A DNA stretch of 64,000 nt. Origin: Paenalcaligenes hominis (GTDB taxonomy: Bacteria; Pseudomonadota; Gammaproteobacteria; Burkholderiales; Burkholderiaceae_B). Numbering within the stretch: position 1 is the first letter of the stretch; each line of letters begins with the position of its first letter. Position numbers and translations under genes: made by a program. This document shows positions 8,701 to 17,487 of this stretch, one piece after another. The stretch covers positions 1 to 64,000 of the forward strand of contig NZ_JAATIZ010000006.1 in the NCBI RefSeq assembly GCF_011927625.1. Reading direction: 5' to 3'. The notes under the pieces are model-generated. The model did no database searches and was not told the origin of the DNA. It worked only from the letters and a program-made list of their open reading frames with translations.

Positions 8701-11370
8701 CTCATCAAAAAGGAAAAGCTTGCCCTTTTTTGCTACGCGAGCGCTGGCTAAGCGGCTTTTAGAGGCTTCAGCAAGATAACCCGCTAATTTTAAACGTTGG
8801 GCCTCGCCGCCTGACAAGGTGGGCACCGGTTGACCTAGGCTAAGGTAGTCAAGCCCTACGTCAGCAAGTGGTGCCAGAGCCCGTTGCACATCGTTTAAGC
8901 CAGTGAAAAAGAGCAACGCTTCGTTAACGGTCATTTCGAGCACTTCATCAATGGAAGCGGTACGGCCTAGGTGTTCGAGACGAACCTCTAAAATCTCGGG
9001 ACGAAAGCGCTTGCCTTCGCAATCGGGACAACGTAAGTACACATCGGAGAGGAATTGCATTTCAATGTGTTCAAAGCCCGTGCCTCCGCAGGTAGGGCAG
9101 CGACCATCCCCACTATTAAAACTAAATGTACCGGGTTTGTAGCCACGCTCTACTGCTAACGGAGCTCGGGCAAAAAGCTTACGAATCGCATCAAAGGCGC
9201 CTACATAGCTGGCAGGGTTAGAGCGTGCTGTGCGGCCAATAGGAGACTGATCCACCATGACTACCTCGGCAATGCGCTCAGCGCCTAATAAGGCGTCGAA
9301 AGGGCCGGGGGCTTCGGTGGCTTCCCCAAAATGTTTAAGTAAAGCCGGATACAACACGTCTTGAATTAGTGTTGATTTTCCAGAGCCCGAAACCCCGGTG
9401 ACGCAGACTAAACGCTCTAGAGGAAAGCTGACATCAATGTTTTTTAGATTGTGGGCTTGCACCCCTTGTAGAAGTAAACGCGGTGTATTATCGAGCACAG
9501 GTTGAGGGTGGGGCGCTTCGATAGTTTTACGGCTACTGAGGTAGTCTCCTGTTAGTGTTGCGGCTTCTCGAAGTTGACTTGGGGGGCCATCAAACAAAAT
9601 CGTACCACCACGTTCGCCGGGACCAGGCCCAATATCTAAAATTCGATCTGCTGCAACCATAACTTGTGGATCATGCTCGACCACCACTAATGTATTACCA
9701 CGATGCCGTAAGCGCTGCATGATGCGCACAATGCGTTGCATATCGTGGGGGTGCAAGCCAATCGACGGTTCATCCAGCACAAAAAGGGTGTTCACCAACG
9801 AAGTCCCTAAGGCCGTCGTTAAGTTAATACGTTGTACCTCGCCCCCTGATAAGGTACGGCTCTGGCGATCTAAGGATAAATAACCAAGGCCGACTTCACA
9901 TAAAAATCGTAAACGCGTTGTAATTTCATCGCGTAAGAGTTGGGTGGCCGCATTCAAATCGCCTTGGAACTGCAACGCCTGAAACCAAGATAACACCGAG
10001 CTGATAGGCAGGCGCATCAGGTCATGAATATGAAAGCCGGGTAATGCGTCTAGCTGTGTTGAGCTCCATGCCGTATTGACTGGCATAAAGCGGGTATAGG
10101 GGGCGGGGTCTTGAGGCGCTGTTTGCTGACCCAGGCGCCATAATAAAGCATCCGGTTTTAAGCGTGAGCCGGCGCAGCTAGGGCAGGTGTTATAACTGCG
10201 GTATTTAGACAGCATAACGCGTACATGCATCTTATAAGCACGGGATTCTTGCCAGTCAAAATAACGCTGTACCCCGTACCATTGCTGTTTCCAAGCCCGT
10301 GTGCCGCCTTTAAAGTCCGGCGCACCATAAATCACCCAATCCTTTTCCTCTTGACTAAGTGTGTTCCATGGCGCAGCAAGTCGTATTTGAACTGCTTTTG
10401 CATAGCGCTCTAGGTCTTGCTGATGCACTCGGTTGGACTCGGTTTGCCACGGTTTGATGGCGCCCTCTAATAGGCTTTTATTTTCATCAGGAATGACCAA
10501 GCCGTAGTCGATGCCCATGACTCGCCCAAAGCCTTTACAGGTCTCGCAGGCACCATAGGGGGAATTAAAAGAAAAGGTACTGGGCTGAGGACTGGCGTAA
10601 TCTATATCACAATGCGCACAATGCAAGCCTGCACTGAACTCCCATTGTTCTTCCGTGTGATCGGCCCCAATAGCAAACACAGTGAGGTGTCCATTGCCAT
10701 AATGAAGGGCGGTATCTAAGGCCTCCATAAGTCGCGCAGGCTCAGCACGGCTTAATCTAAACCGGTCTTGAATCACATACAAACGCTGGGTGGCGGCTTT
10801 GCCCTTGGTGTGTTGCGGGGGCGTGGGATGGGTGCGCGTATAGCCTTGTTGTTCTAAGAACTGCTGAACTTCTTCGGTAGTAAAGTTAGCGGGCACATCT
10901 ACCGCAAAACTAATCACTAAACGGGGATCATGGGTGCTACAGCGTTCTGCTAGCAAGGTGGCTATCCGTTGCGCGTCTTCATGATGCACCTCGTGTCCAC
11001 ACTGTCTGCAGTGTAAATGACTTAAACGAGCATAGAGCAATTTGAAATAGTCATTTAGCTCCGTCATGGTGCCCACAGAGCTACGTGAGTTTCGTACTGG
11101 ATTGACCTGGTCAATAGCAATAGCAGGAAGGATGCCTTCAATTTTATCAACCTGAGGCTTATCCATTCGATCTAAAAACTGACGGGCATAAGGAGAAAAG
11201 GTTTCCACATACCGCCGTTGGCCTTCGGCGTACAGCGTATCAAAGGCCAAAGAGGATTTACCTGAGCCAGACACGCCGGTCAAGACCGTAATTTTGCCTG
11301 TGTCAAAACTGACATCTAGGTTTTTGAGGTTATGTTGGCGAGCACCAAAGATACGAATTTGAGAAGTCAT
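5794..11370 (-). CDS. uvrA: Tandem (double-length) UvrA-family excinuclease ATPase
   Basis: UvrA recognises DNA lesions and loads UvrB in nucleotide excision repair. This 1858-residue protein is about twice the usual 940 residues and holds two complete UvrA modules in one frame, joined near residue 990. There are four ABC ATPase sites. The Walker A motif GVSGSGKS occurs near residues 33, 660, 1032 and 1545, each followed by an LSGGE signature and a DEP Walker B. Paired CxxC zinc modules occur in both halves (for example CETC, CPTC/CPDC, CPSC, CAEC/CESC). Module two's segment [26 protein letters not shown] is cut short here as [10 protein letters not shown]...VATMTE; it differs clearly from module one's [20 protein letters not shown], so the halves are diverged. 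Double-length UvrA is known, for example in Chlamydia. No ordinary uvrA is visible in the window. Confidence 0.93.
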   Translation of the reverse strand: MTSQIRIFGARQHNLKNLDVSFDTGKITVLTGVSGSGKSSLAFDTLYAEGQRRYVETFSPYARQFLDRMDKPQVDKIEGILPAIAIDQVNPVRNSRSSVGTMTELNDYFKLLYARLSHLHCRQCGHEVHHEDAQRIATLLAERCSTHDPRLVISFAVDVPANFTTEEVQQFLEQQGYTRTHPTPPQHTKGKAATQRLYVIQDRFRLSRAEPARLMEALDTALHYGNGHLTVFAIGADHTEEQWEFSAGLHCAHCDIDYASPQPSTFSFNSPYGACETCKGFGRVMGIDYGLVIPDENKSLLEGAIKPWQTESNRVHQQDLERYAKAVQIRLAAPWNTLSQEEKDWVIYGAPDFKGGTRAWKQQWYGVQRYFDWQESRAYKMHVRVMLSKYRSYNTCPSCAGSRLKPDALLWRLGQQTAPQDPAPYTRFMPVNTAWSSTQLDALPGFHIHDLMRLPISSVLSWFQALQFQGDLNAATQLLRDEITTRLRFLCEVGLGYLSLDRQSRTLSGGEVQRINLTTALGTSLVNTLFVLDEPSIGLHPHDMQRIVRIMQRLRHRGNTLVVVEHDPQVMVAADRILDIGPGPGERGGTILFDGPPSQLREAATLTGDYLSSRKTIEAPHPQPVLDNTPRLLLQGVQAHNLKNIDVSFPLERLVCVTGVSGSGKSTLIQDVLYPALLKHFGEATEAPGPFDALLGAERIAEVVMVDQSPIGRTARSNPASYVGAFDAIRKLFARAPLAVERGYKPGTFSFNSGDGRCPTCGGTGFEHIEMQFLSDVYLRCPDCEGKRFRPEILEVRLEHLGRTASIDEVLEMTVNEALLFFTGLNDVQRALAPLADVGLDYLSLGQPVPTLSGGEAQRLKLAGYLAEASKSRLASARVAKKGKLFLFDEPTTGLHFDDIAKLMHAFRKLLQAGHSLIVIEHNLDVIRAADWIIDLGPLGGEAGGHLVATGSPQQIQATPESLTGQALIQYEQQIIGKNLIPALAEASASYAADAPIDSSIHILNAREHNLKNIQVSIPRDTFTVITGVSGSGKSTLAFDILFNEGQRRYLESLNAYARSIVQPAGQPDVDAVYGIPPTVAIEQRTSRGGYKSTVATMTEIHHFLRLLYVKLGTQMCPCCHVPVEPQTAEQIMAQLLRNHMGQTIALYAPLIVARKGYYTDLAKWAHSKGYAHLRVDGELVATDNWPRLDRYKEHTIDLPIAELTVSANAEEDLRQAVHSALEHGQQRMVLVSGMHSQTVSTLRACPSCDTSYPEPDPRLFSYNSKHGWCPSCFGTGRIVPDFDAEQSGEESKWLHDHDDTAAEPITCPSCAGQRLNPVALAFRWKDQGIAQLSALPILEAKHFFSQVNLSEREQHVARDIFSEIQSRLSFMEEVGLGYLALDRAAPTLSGGEAQRIRLAAQLGSNLQGVCYVLDEPTIGLHPRDNRILLQALQRLEANGNTLVVVEHDEDTIRQAQHIIDMGPGAGIRGGEVVAQGDLAAIMANPNSLTGHYLRQPIAHPMLGYRPIETDTTFLTIEQAHLHNIQNVSARIPLNRLTAVTGVSGSGKSTLARDILLANLKDHLTDPNNHVWQHCKTITGWEHVDRVLEVDQTPIGKTPRSCPATYVGFWDDIRKLFAQTRDAKMRGWTPTRFSFNTGDGRCAECGGQGLVTFEMSFLPDIQIPCESCHGLRFNNDTLSVSWQGKNIGEVLRMEVDEAVEYFASHPRILRPLQLLQDVGLGYLTLGQPSPTLSGGEAQRIKLVTELSKVRLDEGLTKTGRAYKQPHTLYVLDEPTVGLAIADVEKLLRVLHRLTDAQQSVVVIEHNLDLIAEADWIIDMGPEGGIDGGQLVVEGTVNTVQNTPSSHTGQALVDFLSRS

Positions 11371-11504
11371 AGTACGAATCGAAGAAAAACGGGCAAGAAA
11401 AGCATTTTCTTTGTATATGAGGGCAGTATGAGCTAAAATCTACTGTATTCACAGCTAAGTCTACTTGTATAATCCTTAGCTTTGTTCATGTACCGGAGAT
11501 TTTC

Positions 11505-11633
11505 ATGGCTGAAATCAAACGCACACGTCGCAACACGCTAGAGCGTCGTTGCTTGGGTAAAGCATTCAAACGTTTGTATGTTCGCTCCCCAAAAAGCGTT
11601 TTCAAAATGCTAGAAAAAGTTAAGCGCGCTTAA
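11505..11633 (+). CDS. Very basic 42-residue protein of unknown function
   Basis: A short gene with full signals: GGAG seven bases before the ATG, TATAAT at 11468-11473, and a strong terminator at 11721-11753. The product begins MAEIKRTRRNTLERRC and ends with MLEKVKRA. Over a third of its residues are Lys or Arg against four acidic ones. It has no signal peptide, membrane segment or cysteine pair. The composition suggests binding to nucleic acid, ribosome or membrane surface, but I do not recognise a family. It is divergent from uvrA. Confidence 0.7.
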   Translation: MAEIKRTRRNTLERRCLGKAFKRLYVRSPKSVFKMLEKVKRA

Positions 11634-11720
11634 TTTTCTGTCTGAACATGCCGTAAATACATTAGTTTGTAGTAGATATACTACGTTGATCAAATGTATC
11701 TGGGTGTAATTAAGGCAAGA

Positions 11721-11753
11721 AAAACCACAGATTCCTGATCTGTGGTTTTTTTT
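11721..11753 (+). terminator. Terminator of the 42-residue protein gene
   Basis: AAAACCACAGAT and ATCTGTGGTTTT are perfect arms around a short loop. The plus-strand run of T continues after the stem. It lies 88 bases beyond the stop codon, with no other gene between. Confidence 0.88.
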
Positions 11754-11827
11754 CGTCTACTATTTAATTAAGTGCGTGCTTTCACGTTTTACCTATTAAG
11801 CATGTTGAGCAAAGGAGATGTGCTGTT

Positions 11828-12781
11828 ATGTCAATACACTCTGTTAGAGGCCAATCTGCTGTCTGGCGGTATCAATTTACCGTCCTCACACCCACCTATA
11901 ATCGTGCTCATACCTTACATCGTGTGTACGAGTCATTATGCGAGCAAACATATCAAGATTTCGAATGGGTGGTAGTGGATGATGGCTCTACAGATGATAC
12001 ACAAGAGTTAGTCGCAATATGGCAGCAAGAAGCCGTTTTCCCTATTCATTATATTTGGCAAAACAACCAACATAAAAAAGTTGCTTTTAATCGTGGGGTG
12101 CAAGCTGCTCAGGGCGAGCTTATTGTGGCGTTAGACAGCGATGATCGCTTGGAATCCAATGCGTTGTATGACATGGCGCGTACTTGGTGTGATATTCCTA
12201 AGGCCGAGCGTTCTGATTACGCAGCCGTCATCGGCCTATGTAAAGCACCTAATGGCAGAATTGTGGGCGATATGTTCCCCTACGATCAAATTGATGCTAA
12301 CCCGCTGGACATGCAGTTTAAGTTTAATATTAAAGGCGAAAAATTTGGATGCCTAAGCACAGAGGTATTGCGCCAGTTTCCTTTCCCTGAAAATATTCCA
12401 GGTTTTGTTCCTGAAAGTTTAGTTTGGCGTCGTATTGCGCGTGCGGGTTTCAAAACCCGTTTTGTTAATCAGGTTTATCGTGTGTATTACGATAGTGGCG
12501 ACTCGTTATCTGTACAAGGTCAAACTAATGCAGGCCATCATGCGTTAGGCTTGTGGTTATTAGCCCATGATACAGTGGTATCCAGTGTGCCTTGGTTTCA
12601 TTATCGCCCGCGCGAGTTTTTCAAGGCAGCCGCACGTTATACCCGCTTTGGCTTGCATATGCGTAGTCAGGCTATTCACAAGCCACGGGGCTATGACTTA
12701 AGGGGGCTGATATCGCGAGTTCTGGTCTATAGCATGTCGCCTGTAGGGGCTTTATTGTACTTAAGAGACCGTTTCAGTTAG
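11828..12781 (+). CDS. Family 2 glycosyltransferase
   Basis: A 317-residue GT-A fold transferase, expected to pass a sugar from a nucleotide donor to a cell-surface acceptor. The N-terminal half shows the family signature: LTPTYNRAHTL near residue 20, VVVDDGSTDDT near 48, and the metal-binding ALDSDDRLE near 100. The C-terminal third is less conserved and ends with a hydrophobic, basic segment that may touch the membrane. There are no neighbouring polysaccharide genes, so substrate and pathway cannot be named. AGGAG precedes the start by about ten bases. It overlaps the next convergent gene by four bases. Confidence 0.87.
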   Translation: MSIHSVRGQSAVWRYQFTVLTPTYNRAHTLHRVYESLCEQTYQDFEWVVVDDGSTDDTQELVAIWQQEAVFPIHYIWQNNQHKKVAFNRGVQAAQGELIVALDSDDRLESNALYDMARTWCDIPKAERSDYAAVIGLCKAPNGRIVGDMFPYDQIDANPLDMQFKFNIKGEKFGCLSTEVLRQFPFPENIPGFVPESLVWRRIARAGFKTRFVNQVYRVYYDSGDSLSVQGQTNAGHHALGLWLLAHDTVVSSVPWFHYRPREFFKAAARYTRFGLHMRSQAIHKPRGYDLRGLISRVLVYSMSPVGALLYLRDRFS

Positions 12782-13254
12782 TGTCGTTGTTGGGGGGCGG
12801 GTTGGATAAAAGCCACGTCTTCTGGTGTGTTTTCATCATCGTCTGCCAATGGGTCGCTAGACAAATCAAAAGGCAAGATTTCTTGAAGCGTTTCGCCCCA
12901 TGCATTTTCCTCGCCATCGTGATTAATCTTAATGTATTTCACAGGCTCTAAGTCTGTGCGTTGCACGGCCCACATAAAGCGACAGGTGTAAGTTTCATTT
13001 TCATTAACATGCACTCCCCCTTGGCTGCCTAAGAGCTGAGCATTGGCGCCACCTATCTGAACCACTGGTATATCGCTATCATCTTCGTTAATATCTAGGG
13101 GGATAGCAAAAATAGCCCACTCAAAGCCTGTTTCACTTGCATCAATAAGCTCAACTAAAACCGGTTTACCCAGATACGAGCTTAATGCATCGGCTGTACG
13201 AGCTAATAGTTCAATGTCTTCGGTGCTAAATACAAGTGCGGTGGAGTCTGTCAT
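12778..13254 (-). CDS. Acidic cytosolic protein of unknown function
   Basis: A 158-residue protein with no signal peptide or membrane segment. It is strongly acidic, especially the tail SSDPLADDDENTPED. The first 125 residues look like a compact alpha/beta domain (for example LVELIDASETGFEWAIFAIPL, then PVVQIGGANAQLLGSQGG). I do not recognise the family. It is divergent from ettA across an 80-base gap, and converges with the glycosyltransferase gene with a four-base overlap. The reading frame is clean, and the long coding stretch opposite no other gene supports it being real. Confidence 0.7.
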   Translation of the reverse strand: MTDSTALVFSTEDIELLARTADALSSYLGKPVLVELIDASETGFEWAIFAIPLDINEDDSDIPVVQIGGANAQLLGSQGGVHVNENETYTCRFMWAVQRTDLEPVKYIKINHDGEENAWGETLQEILPFDLSSDPLADDDENTPEDVAFIQPAPQQRH

Positions 13255-13337
13255 TTGGTTGGCCTATCTGTCTTCAATAATTAAGTCGCTTTTGCGATGC
13301 TATGTACTATAGCCTTATTCATCCTACTTAGGTTTCT

Positions 13338-15014
13338 ATGGCCCAATACGTTTACACAATGAATCGGGTTGGCAAAATCGTGCCACCCAAGCGTCAAATT
13401 CTACGCGATATTTCTTTATCTTTCTTCCCTGGTGCCAAAATTGGTGTGCTAGGTTTAAACGGCTCAGGTAAGTCAACCTTACTCCGTATTATGGCTGGCG
13501 TCGATAAAGAAATTGAAGGTGAAGCCATCCCGATGCCGGGCATTAATATTGGCTATTTGTCTCAAGAACCTGAACTTGATCCGACCCATACGGTGCGTGA
13601 AGCCGTAGAGGCAGGGCTAGGGGAAGTCTTTGCTGCGCGTCAGCGTTTGGATGAGGTCTATGCCGAGTACGCTGAACCTGATGCTGATTTTGATGCGCTA
13701 GCTGCAGAGCAGGCTGAGCTTGAAGCCATCATCGCCGCCGCCGCGACCAGTGGCAGTGATGACACCAATACACAAATGGAAATTGCAGCGGATGCATTGC
13801 GTCTACCGCCATGGGATGCCGTAGTTGGCAACTTATCCGGTGGTGAGAAACGTCGGGTTGCGTTGTGTCAGCTCTTACTTTCTAAGCCAGACATGTTGTT
13901 GCTTGATGAGCCAACCAACCACCTGGATGCAGAGAGTGTGCATTGGTTAGAGCAATTTCTTAGCAAGTTTCCCGGTACCGTTGTGGCGGTTACTCACGAC
14001 CGGTATTTCTTAGATAACGCGGCCGAGTGGATTCTTGAGTTAGACCGTGGCCATGGTATTCCGTGGAAAGGCAATTACAGCTCTTGGTTAGAACAAAAAG
14101 AAGGTCGACTCAAACAAGAAGAAGCCAATGAGTCGGCACGTCAACGCACCATTCGTAAAGAGTTAGAGTGGGTGCGTCAGAACCCTAAAGGACGCCAAGC
14201 CAAGTCTAAAGCCCGCTTAAATCGCTTTGAGGAGTTAGCTTCGCACGAATACCAACGCCGTAACGAGACTCAAGAAATCTTTATTCCAGTCGCAGAGCGT
14301 TTAGGGAACGAAGTGATTGAGTTCAAAAACGTGTCCAAGGGTTATGGTGACCGTTTATTAATAGACGATCTCAGCTTTACTATTCCGCCGGGCGCTATTG
14401 TTGGGATTATCGGCCCTAACGGTGCGGGTAAATCCACGCTATTCCGTATGCTAGCGGGCGAAGAACAGCCCGATAGCGGCGAAATTAAATTGGGTCAAAC
14501 GGTACAGTTAGCGTATGTCGATCAGTCGCGGTCTTCTTTACCCGCCGAAAAAACCGTATTTGAGGCCATCTCAGAAGGAGGTTCCGATATCCTTCAAGTA
14601 GGACGTTTTGAGATTCCAGCGCGTGCTTATATTGGGCGCTTTAACTTCCGTGGGGCAGATCAAAACAAACTGGTCGGTAATTTATCGGGTGGTGAGCGCG
14701 GACGCTTGCATTTAGCTAAAACCTTAGCTGCCGGGGGCAACGTGTTGCTGCTGGATGAGCCCTCTAATGACTTGGACGTAGAAACACTACGTGCCCTTGA
14801 GGACGCTCTCCTTGAGTACGCCGGCTCTGTGCTAGTCATTAGCCATGACCGTTGGTTCTTAGACCGCATTGCTACGCATATCTTAGCTTTTGAAGGTGAT
14901 TCACACGTAGAGTTCTTTAGCGGTAACTATCAAGAGTACGAGGAAGACAAACGACGCCGTTTAGGTGAAGACGCGTCGCAGCCGAAGCGTATTCGCTATA
15001 AAGCACTAAAATAA
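13338..15014 (+). CDS. ettA: Energy-dependent translational throttle protein EttA (ABC-F)
   Basis: EttA is a soluble ABC-F ATPase that binds the ribosomal E site and gates entry into elongation according to the ATP/ADP ratio. The 558-residue protein has the family length. ABC domain 1 has GLNGSGKSTLL near residue 41, LSGGEKRRVALC and LLLDEPTNHLD. The Arm insertion lies near residues 95-140. The interdomain linker is the basic stretch near 250-305. ABC domain 2 has GPNGAGKSTLF, LSGGERGRLHLA and LLLDEPSNDLD. No membrane domain is present or adjacent, which fits ABC-F rather than a transporter. Confidence 0.97.
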   Translation: MAQYVYTMNRVGKIVPPKRQILRDISLSFFPGAKIGVLGLNGSGKSTLLRIMAGVDKEIEGEAIPMPGINIGYLSQEPELDPTHTVREAVEAGLGEVFAARQRLDEVYAEYAEPDADFDALAAEQAELEAIIAAAATSGSDDTNTQMEIAADALRLPPWDAVVGNLSGGEKRRVALCQLLLSKPDMLLLDEPTNHLDAESVHWLEQFLSKFPGTVVAVTHDRYFLDNAAEWILELDRGHGIPWKGNYSSWLEQKEGRLKQEEANESARQRTIRKELEWVRQNPKGRQAKSKARLNRFEELASHEYQRRNETQEIFIPVAERLGNEVIEFKNVSKGYGDRLLIDDLSFTIPPGAIVGIIGPNGAGKSTLFRMLAGEEQPDSGEIKLGQTVQLAYVDQSRSSLPAEKTVFEAISEGGSDILQVGRFEIPARAYIGRFNFRGADQNKLVGNLSGGERGRLHLAKTLAAGGNVLLLDEPSNDLDVETLRALEDALLEYAGSVLVISHDRWFLDRIATHILAFEGDSHVEFFSGNYQEYEEDKRRRLGEDASQPKRIRYKALK

Positions 15015-15030
15015 AATCGTGTGTCATGGT

Positions 15031-15060
15031 GTCAGCCCTCGTACGAGGGCTGTTACACTT
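15031..15060 (+). terminator. Probable terminator after ettA
   Basis: CAGCCCTCG and CGAGGGCTG form a near-perfect stem with a tiny loop. TTACACTTTTT follows. The T run is displaced by six bases, so termination strength is uncertain. Confidence 0.5.
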
Positions 15061-15160
15061 TTTGCGCTTATTCACAGAATAGAGCAGTTTTTGACTTGAG
15101 TTTGAGGGGTAGGGGTTTTATTGTAGAGGTAACTAGATTTATTACCCAAGGAGTTAAAAA

Positions 15161-15388
15161 ATGACACGTCAATCCATTATGAAGTTTACTGCCGCTACAG
15201 CACTCATTACTTTAATGGCAGGATGTTCGACTTGGGATGGCATGAGCTCACGCCAAAAAGGCGGCGTAGCTGGCGCTGGAGCTGGCGGTGTAGTGGGTGC
15301 AGCCGTAACCGGTGGTAGTGTACTTGGCACAGTTGGTGGCGCTGCTATTGGTGGTGTTATCGGCGACCAAGTAGGTAAACGTCGTTAA
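15161..15388 (+). CDS. Small glycine-zipper lipoprotein
   Basis: A 75-residue protein with a signal peptide and lipobox LMAGC, so Cys22 should be lipidated. The mature part is almost wholly a glycine-zipper domain of repeated G-x-x-x-G steps (GGVAGAGAGGVVGAAVTGG, then GTVGGAAIGGVIGDQVG), ending in KRR. This is the OsmB/glycine-zipper 2TM type found in outer-membrane or periplasmic stress proteins. Exact role is unknown. AAGGAG lies seven bases before the ATG, and a strong terminator follows at 15412. Confidence 0.88.
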   Translation: MTRQSIMKFTAATALITLMAGCSTWDGMSSRQKGGVAGAGAGGVVGAAVTGGSVLGTVGGAAIGGVIGDQVGKRR

Positions 15389-15411
15389 TCCCTTGCCTTG
15401 CTTTATAGTAT

Positions 15412-15441
15412 AGCCAGATCAATGTTTGATCTGGCTTTTTT
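15412..15441 (+). terminator. Terminator after the glycine-zipper lipoprotein gene
   Basis: AGCCAGATCA and TGATCTGGCT pair around a short loop, and six T follow on the plus strand. Confidence 0.9.
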
Positions 15442-15459
15442 GTTAGTGGTTATGCGCAA

Positions 15460-15500
15460 CCATAAAAGATCGGCTCGTTATTGAGCCGATCTTTTATGGT
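15460..15500 (-). terminator. Hairpin overlapping the minE stop codon, probable min operon terminator
   Basis: CCATAAAAGATCGGCTC and GAGCCGATCTTTTATGG are perfect 17-base arms around six bases. On the minus strand the left part of the stem contains the minE TAA stop. After the GC core the transcript reads CTTTTATGG, so the T tract lies inside the long stem. Confidence 0.65.
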
Positions 15501-15760
15501 TTTTCTGCATTGGGCAACTCAATTTTTACCTCTAAGACCTCGAGAGCGTCTTGGCGGTCTACGTTGACTTGAATATCGTTGGGTTGAATTTGCACGTAAC
15601 GAGAAATGACCTCGATAAGTTCTTTTTGCAAACGAGGTAGATAGTCGGGACTGACGCCGTCTATGCCGCGCTCATTAATTAAAATGAGCTGCAAACGGTC
15701 TTTAGCTACACTTGCTGTTTGGTTTTTTTTGTTGCCGAGGAAAAAAGACAGCAAAGACAT
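15494..15760 (-). CDS. minE: Cell division topological specificity factor MinE
   Basis: MinE stimulates the MinD ATPase at the membrane and drives the oscillation that keeps the MinCD division inhibitor away from midcell. The 88-residue protein has the family layout: an N-terminal membrane-targeting and MinD-contact segment ([20 protein letters not shown]), a contact helix with [11 protein letters not shown], and the C-terminal beta domain ending [11 protein letters not shown]. It starts two bases after minD stops. A long hairpin covers the stop codon. Confidence 0.96.
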   Translation of the reverse strand: MSLLSFFLGNKKNQTASVAKDRLQLILINERGIDGVSPDYLPRLQKELIEVISRYVQIQPNDIQVNVDRQDALEVLEVKIELPNAEKP

Positions 15761-15761
15761 A

Positions 15762-16577
15762 TTACTTACCCCCGAAGAGGCGCTTTAAAAAGCCTGGTTT
15801 TTCGTAATCTACAAAACGTAAGGGGCGTTCCTCGCCTAAATAGCGAGCCACCACGTCTTCGTAGGCTTGTGCTGCAGGGGTGTTGTTGAGATGAATGACG
15901 GGTGTGCCTTGGTTTGAGGCGTGTAATACGTCTTCGGACTCGGGGACTACACCGATGAGCTTAATGCGTAGGATGTCTTCGATGTCTTGAAGAGATAGCA
16001 TCTCGCCATCAGCCACGCGTTTAGCACTATAACGACTAATAAGCAGGTACTCATTAATAGGTGCATCTGCTTTTTCAGCGCGTTGCGACTTAGCAGAAAG
16101 AATACCTAGAATGCGATCAGAGTCACGCACAGAGGAGACCTCTGGATTCGTGACAACAATAGCATCGTCTGCAAAATAAGCCGCCATTAAGGCGCCGGTT
16201 TCAATGCCTGCTGGAGAGTCGCAAACGATGTATTCAAACTCCATCTCTTTTAAATCGTTTAAGACTTTTTGCACACCTTCTTTGGTGAGCGCATCTTTAT
16301 CACGCGTTTGCGAGGCAGGCAAAATAAATAAGTTTTCTAATTTTTTGTCACGTATTAAGGCTTGGTTGAGGCTGGCTTCGTCTTGAATAACATTAACAAA
16401 GTCGTACACAACGCGGCGCTCGCAGCCCATGATCAAATCAAGATTACGCAGACCTACATCAAAGTCGATGACTACTGTTTTATGGCCGCGTAAGGCTAAG
16501 CCAGAAGCAAAACTTGCACTCGTTGTGGTTTTACCCACCCCACCTTTGCCTGAGGTCACCACAATTATTCGAGCCAT
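15762..16577 (-). CDS. minD: Septum site-determining ATPase MinD
   Basis: MinD is the membrane-cycling ATPase of the Min system and recruits MinC. The 271-residue protein begins with the deviant Walker A motif [12 protein letters not shown] (residues 9-20), followed by the switch region [14 protein letters not shown] and [10 protein letters not shown]. It ends in the amphipathic membrane-targeting helix [12 protein letters not shown]. It forms an operon with minE (two-base gap). minC is upstream on the same strand, but 153 bases separate them, so minD may have its own promoter. Confidence 0.98.
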   Translation of the reverse strand: MARIIVVTSGKGGVGKTTTSASFASGLALRGHKTVVIDFDVGLRNLDLIMGCERRVVYDFVNVIQDEASLNQALIRDKKLENLFILPASQTRDKDALTKEGVQKVLNDLKEMEFEYIVCDSPAGIETGALMAAYFADDAIVVTNPEVSSVRDSDRILGILSAKSQRAEKADAPINEYLLISRYSAKRVADGEMLSLQDIEDILRIKLIGVVPESEDVLHASNQGTPVIHLNNTPAAQAYEDVVARYLGEERPLRFVDYEKPGFLKRLFGGK

Positions 16578-16730
16578 GATAGTGTAGATCCTGTAGAGTG
16601 TAGGGACATGTGCTTATATAGATAAAAAATAAAATAAAGGGCAGAAGAAGAACTTCTACTTTTGATCATTAGGCAATCGTTTATTAGACTCGCACGAAGC
16701 GATGTGTGGCGCAAGCAAAATTAACATCTC

Positions 16731-17438
16731 TTAACCTAATGGCTCAAATCTTAAGGATTCTCCATCTAGTTGTATCATAACGCTTTGTTTGTGGTGTGGG
16801 TTAGACTCAGGGTTTTCGATGACACTGTATACCCCTGCAATAGCAATGAGTTCGGGATCGTATTCTGTGGCAGCAATAAAGGCTTCTGTATTGCCCTGAG
16901 CGCCTGCAACGGCTTTGCCACGTAAAGGCCCATAGACGTAGACGTTACCCGTGGCTATGACTTCGGCACCTTGACCGACCATGCCAATAACGACCACATC
17001 GCCGTCTGGAGCATAAATGCGTTGGCCTGAGCGTAGGGTTTTGCGCAAAATAATGGGGGCCGCAGGCATAGAGACAGGAGGAGTCAGGTCGGCAGTAGGC
17101 TCGATAGTTGCACGGGTTGCAGCGAGTTCTACAGCAGCTAAGCCCGCTGAGGCAGCGTCGCGTTCCTGATCAGGGTGTCCACACACGCCGATCGGGTGAA
17201 GCTGGTGTTGGCGCAGAGCATGAATTAAGGCAGCCCAATCAATAGGATCAGTAACAGCACTGCAATCAATAACCACAGGCTCATCTTGGAAAAAAGCGCC
17301 AGCCTCTTGCATGCGCCAATCTAATGCCTCGAGGAGTTCATGAGTATCTGCACTATGCAGAACGAGACGAACAGTATGTAATGTTGCGCTTTTGATATCT
17401 AAAGCCTGTGGGCCTTTACGAGTAGTAGGTGCGTTCAC
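16731..17438 (-). CDS. minC: Septum site-determining protein MinC
   Basis: MinC blocks FtsZ assembly where MinD places it. The 235-residue protein has an N-terminal FtsZ-binding domain (about 8-105) and a C-terminal beta-helix MinD-binding domain (about 128-235). The latter shows the conserved RSGQRIYAPDGDVVVIG, GAEVIATGNVYVYGPLRGKA and a terminal QLDGESLRFEPLG. A Pro/Ala/Thr-rich linker joins them. It is 49 bases downstream of glnS's stop on the same strand and upstream of minDE. Confidence 0.95.
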   Translation of the reverse strand: MNAPTTRKGPQALDIKSATLHTVRLVLHSADTHELLEALDWRMQEAGAFFQDEPVVIDCSAVTDPIDWAALIHALRQHQLHPIGVCGHPDQERDAASAGLAAVELAATRATIEPTADLTPPVSMPAAPIILRKTLRSGQRIYAPDGDVVVIGMVGQGAEVIATGNVYVYGPLRGKAVAGAQGNTEAFIAATEYDPELIAIAGVYSVIENPESNPHHKQSVMIQLDGESLRFEPLG

Positions 17439-17487
17439 TTAGTAACCGTTTCAAAGAAAGGGGGCAAGGCCCCCTAAGATTGATCAT

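Noticed and set aside
6638-11000. Several antisense open frames within the uvrA gene
   Set aside because: They are shadows of strong coding bias on the opposite strand, without ribosome binding sites or recognisable domains.
11443-11454. LexA (SOS) box upstream of the tandem uvrA
   Set aside because: The element is CTGT-N4-ACAG; the LexA site needs CTGT-N8-ACAG. It overlaps the promoter of the small gene on the other strand instead.
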